Translations under genes and position numbers: made by a program
Notes under the pieces: model-generated
Told to the model about the DNA's origin: nothing
The model's database searches: none
The model's input: the letters and a program-made list of their open reading frames with translations, nothing else
NCBI GenBank assembly: GCA_016840905.1
Contig: JAEORM010000212.1
Location: 1 to 8,429 of the forward strand
DNA from: Candidatus Gerdarchaeota archaeon
GTDB lineage: Archaea > Asgardarchaeota > Heimdallarchaeia > JABLTI01
DNA length: 8,429 nt
Reading direction: 5' to 3'
Shown: in pieces, positions 6,953 through 8,429 of the stretch
Layout: every line of letters starts with the position of its first letter
Numbering within the stretch: the stretch's first letter is position 1

Positions 6953-7750
6953 TTATTCAATAACTATTACTTCATCAAAAATACTTGGATCACTTACTAA
7001 AAAATTAATTAATTCAATATATTCGCTCAACATATCATAAGCTCTTTCTCGAGATCTGAATTTTGTAGATAGACTTAATACATTTATCATATCCAGCCCT
7101 ACTAACTTTACTCCTCCTTCAACTATGGCAATAATAAATAATACCCAAACTGGTTGATTTTTATCTAGCATGCTGTTACGTGGATAGGTTTTAGCAAAAA
7201 TTGCTTTTGCTTCTCCTTTGAAGCTTTCACCAAATTCGTTTAAAATTTCCAAGGCTTCTATAGTTTTTATTTTATTATATGAATTATTTTTTATAGCTGC
7301 TTCAAAACGACTTAACCAATCATACCGTAAAATAATTGATGTACTGAAATCTTGTTCAAGAAAAGCCCAAATCGGACAAAATTGATGACGTTCAAATCCA
7401 TGCAGTCTTTCAGGTAAATTTACAGTCCACAATTTTTCTCGTAAAATCATAGGATCTATTCTTACAGGTCCTTTCCGAAAAGACTCACGATCTACTTGAG
7501 CTTTTGCTTCTTCTTGTTTTTGTCGTAATTTTCGTTCAGCTTTTTCTTTCGTATAGATTGTTCCCTCTAATACTATCATTCCCAAATTTTGAATTACTAT
7601 TCGAGAAATAGTTGTTATATTCATTTGAGTGACTGTCTTCAACCATTGAATATTGACTTCATCATTGTCAGCAATTAGATTTCTAACTGTATTAATCATA
7701 TCTTCAGTAATAGGTTCAGGTTGTGGACGACTCAAGTATTCTTTCACCAA
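6953..7750 (-). CDS. unrecognised protein with N-terminal winged-helix-like domain
   Basis: I do not recognise this 265-residue protein. Residues 15-66 read as a winged helix: helix 15-28, helix 31-43, a probable recognition helix 44-57 (NITTISRIVIQNLG), then a beta wing (MIVLEGTIY). A Lys/Glu/Gln-rich helix follows at 68-94, possibly a short coiled coil. The C-terminal part (about 100-265) looks mainly helical, with an aromatic block around RHQFCPIWAF (121-130) and a hydrophobic stretch at 200-219 that is more likely a buried helix than a membrane segment. There is no signal peptide. The winged helix resembles the C-terminal part of PCI-type proteins in pattern only. The span is drawn to the outermost initiator, TTG at 7750. 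GTG at 7747 follows AGGAT by 4 bases, and TTG at 7735 follows GGTGA by 8 bases, so the true start is open. Confidence 0.75.
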   Translation of the reverse strand: MVKEYLSRPQPEPITEDMINTVRNLIADNDEVNIQWLKTVTQMNITTISRIVIQNLGMIVLEGTIYTKEKAERKLRQKQEEAKAQVDRESFRKGPVRIDPMILREKLWTVNLPERLHGFERHQFCPIWAFLEQDFSTSIILRYDWLSRFEAAIKNNSYNKIKTIEALEILNEFGESFKGEAKAIFAKTYPRNSMLDKNQPVWVLFIIAIVEGGVKLVGLDMINVLSLSTKFRSRERAYDMLSEYIELINFLVSDPSIFDEVIVIE

Positions 7751-7754
7751 ATCC

Positions 7755-7767
7755 TAATATACTTTTT
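7755..7767 (-). promoter_or_regulatory. possible archaeal promoter of the 265-residue gene
   Basis: On the minus strand, an A-rich stretch is followed by GTATATTA (7762-7755), resembling a BRE plus TATA box. Transcription would be expected about 25 bases downstream, near 7733. That would fit a leaderless start at TTG 7735 or a short leader to ATG 7699, and argues against the outermost starts. Inference from spacing only. Confidence 0.3.
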
Positions 7768-7813
7768 CCATTTCTAAGCTAATTTTCACTCGAAACTAAT
7801 AAAACACTTAATT

Positions 7814-8170
7814 TTAAATCTTTGTTTGCTCTTCTAGAATTACTTCTTTCCCTTCAACGATTGTTTTTACCAGTTTTTTTCTAGCTGAATCCAATAATCT
7901 CCATATAGCAGTTCTAGAAACATTCATTTTTTCTCCTGCTTCTTCTTGAGTAAAACCTAATAAATCCACTAATCTTAATGCTTCATATTCTGCTAAGGTT
8001 AGAAGTAACTCTTCGTTAGAAAGTTTTGGCTCAGGAATAATACGTTTTACTTTTGGTTGATCTTGCAAATATATCTCTTTTAATGGTCGTCCACGCATTT
8101 GTTTTTGGTTTTCTCTTTCGTAAAAATCTTCCTGAAATCTTTTTCCATGCCGATATTTGTATTGTCTCAA
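7814..8170 (-). CDS. DUF134 (UPF0251) family DNA-binding protein
   Basis: The core begins MRGRPLKEIYL (residue 25 on), the family signature in which an RPRK-like N-terminus leads into a variable strand. It then has LTLAEYEALRLVDLLGFTQEEAGEKMNVSRTAIWRLLDSARKKLVKTIVEGK, a sigma-70 region 4-like helix-turn-helix with recognition helix around NVSRTAIWRLLDSARKK. Members are predicted transcription regulators, and their targets are poorly known. It has 118 residues from the TTG at 8170, with AGTGA 5 bases upstream. ATG at 8098 would give the usual family N-terminus but lacks a clear ribosome binding site, so the 24-residue Lys/Arg/Gln-rich extension is uncertain. It is divergent from a DUF5320-like gene, a familiar pairing, across a region with two palindromes that are candidate binding sites. 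It lies 63 bases upstream of the 265-residue gene. Confidence 0.88.
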   Translation of the reverse strand: MRQYKYRHGKRFQEDFYERENQKQMRGRPLKEIYLQDQPKVKRIIPEPKLSNEELLLTLAEYEALRLVDLLGFTQEEAGEKMNVSRTAIWRLLDSARKKLVKTIVEGKEVILEEQTKI

Positions 8171-8211
8171 TTAGTTCACTTCTATAGTATAATTTCCTTT
8201 TTGGATTCTTT

Positions 8212-8239
8212 AAATTTTTGGGATATATCCCAAAAATTT
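8212..8239. promoter_or_regulatory. perfect 28-bp palindrome, candidate operator 1
   Basis: Positions 8212-8239 form an uninterrupted inverted repeat centred between 8225 and 8226, with core GGGATATATCCC flanked by TTTTT and AAAAA tracts. It shares all but one position per half-site with the palindrome at 8260-8285. It ends at the TATA-like element 8238-8244. A dimeric regulator, probably the adjacent DUF134 protein, is the most likely reader. A cruciform or RNA hairpin is less likely because there is no loop. Confidence 0.75.
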
Positions 8240-8245
8240 TATAAG
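8237..8245. promoter_or_regulatory. TATA-like element between the two palindromes
   Basis: TTTTATAAG on the plus strand reads CTTATAAAA on the minus strand, so it could act as a TATA box in either direction. For the plus-strand gene, transcription would start near 8268-8272, inside the second palindrome. For the DUF134 gene, it would start near 8213, at the edge of the first palindrome. The TATATA cores of the palindromes are alternative boxes, and the one at 8271-8275 is about 30 bases before the ATG at 8304. Confidence 0.4.
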
Positions 8246-8259
8246 GATAAAAACGAACG

Positions 8260-8285
8260 TATTTTTGAGATATATCTCAAAAATA
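8260..8285. promoter_or_regulatory. perfect 26-bp palindrome, candidate operator 2
   Basis: Positions 8260-8285 form an uninterrupted inverted repeat centred between 8272 and 8273, with core GAGATATATCTC flanked by TTTTT and AAAAA tracts. Its centre is 47 bp from that of the first palindrome. The G/C pair of the first core is replaced by A/T on both arms together, so symmetry is preserved. It ends 18 bases before the ATG of the plus-strand gene, a position suited to blocking transcription. Confidence 0.75.
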
Positions 8286-8303
8286 AACGAGTTGAGAAAA
8301 AAA

Positions 8304-8429
8304 ATGAGAAAACAAGGAAATACTAATAGAGGTCGATATAGAAACGTCTATAATGCAACTGGAGTTCCTGGTTGGATGCGATATGGTCAAAGTCCTGGTT
8401 TTGCTGGTGGAGGACGTGGTATGGGACCA
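8304..8429 (+). CDS. DUF5320-like small Gly/Tyr/Arg-rich protein, 5' part
   Basis: An open frame runs from ATG 8304 to the window end (42 codons, no stop, truncated by the edge). It reads MRKQGNTNRGRYRNVYNATG, then VPGWMRYGQSPGFAGGGRGMGP. The pattern of an Arg/Tyr-rich start, GVPGWMRYG, SPG and a Gly-rich tail matches the small DUF5320-like proteins often found next to DUF134 genes and iron-molybdenum-cofactor-type (NifX/NifB-like) or Mrp-type ATPase genes in archaea and anaerobic bacteria. The molecular function is not known to me. The ribosome binding site is weak (TTGAG at 8291-8295), so a short or leaderless message is possible. The position directly after the second palindrome suggests control by the divergent DUF134 regulator. 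Confidence 0.7.
   Translation, partial: MRKQGNTNRGRYRNVYNATGVPGWMRYGQSPGFAGGGRGMGP

Noticed and set aside
8099..8326. 75-codon open frame on the plus strand
   Set aside because: It runs antisense to the DUF134 gene and through both palindromes. Its Phe- and Lys-rich translation reflects AT-rich DNA, and the 8304 frame is better supported.

Overview
The window is AT-rich and almost fully coding. It carries a plus-strand block of citrate-metabolism genes (88 to about 6947), then a minus-strand pair and a divergent promoter region (about 6953 to 8429). I favour an anaerobic archaeon, possibly Asgard-like. The reasons are TATA-like boxes rather than bacterial -35/-10 pairs, a T-rich terminator-like run without a hairpin, a DUF134 gene divergent from a small Gly/Tyr-rich DUF5320-like gene, and an unfamiliar winged-helix protein. 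This assignment is an inference. The metabolic proteins resemble those of anaerobic bacteria and do not settle it.

Region 1 (1-87) holds the apparent 3' end of an unidentified upstream gene and the leader of icd. Region 2 (88-6350) has five closely spaced genes in one direction: NADP-type isocitrate dehydrogenase (icd), an Aquifex-type aconitase (acn), and the three citrate lyase subunits: acyl carrier protein (citD), citryl-CoA lyase (citE) and citrate:acetyl-ACP transferase (citF). Region 3 (6351-6947) is an 84-base gap with a T-rich run, then citX, which loads the prosthetic group onto CitD. Together these genes connect 2-oxoglutarate, isocitrate, citrate and oxaloacetate plus acetate. The gene order follows the reductive direction: Icd, then aconitase, then citrate lyase. 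The same enzymes could instead ferment citrate or feed glutamate synthesis. The citrate lyase ligase (citC) and the prosthetic-group precursor synthase (citG) are not in the window.

Region 4 (6953-7750, minus) is an unrecognised 265-residue protein with an apparent N-terminal winged helix. It converges on citX with a 5-base gap. Region 5 (7814-8170, minus) is a DUF134-family DNA-binding protein. Region 6 (8171-8303) is a divergent intergenic region containing two perfect palindromes of 28 and 26 bp with nearly the same sequence, flanking a TATA-like element. Region 7 (8304-8429, plus) is the start of a small Gly/Tyr-rich protein cut off by the window end.

The two points most worth following are the icd-acn-citDEFX linkage, which looks like a reductive TCA branch built on ACP-dependent citrate lyase, and the paired palindromes, which look like operators for the DUF134 protein.
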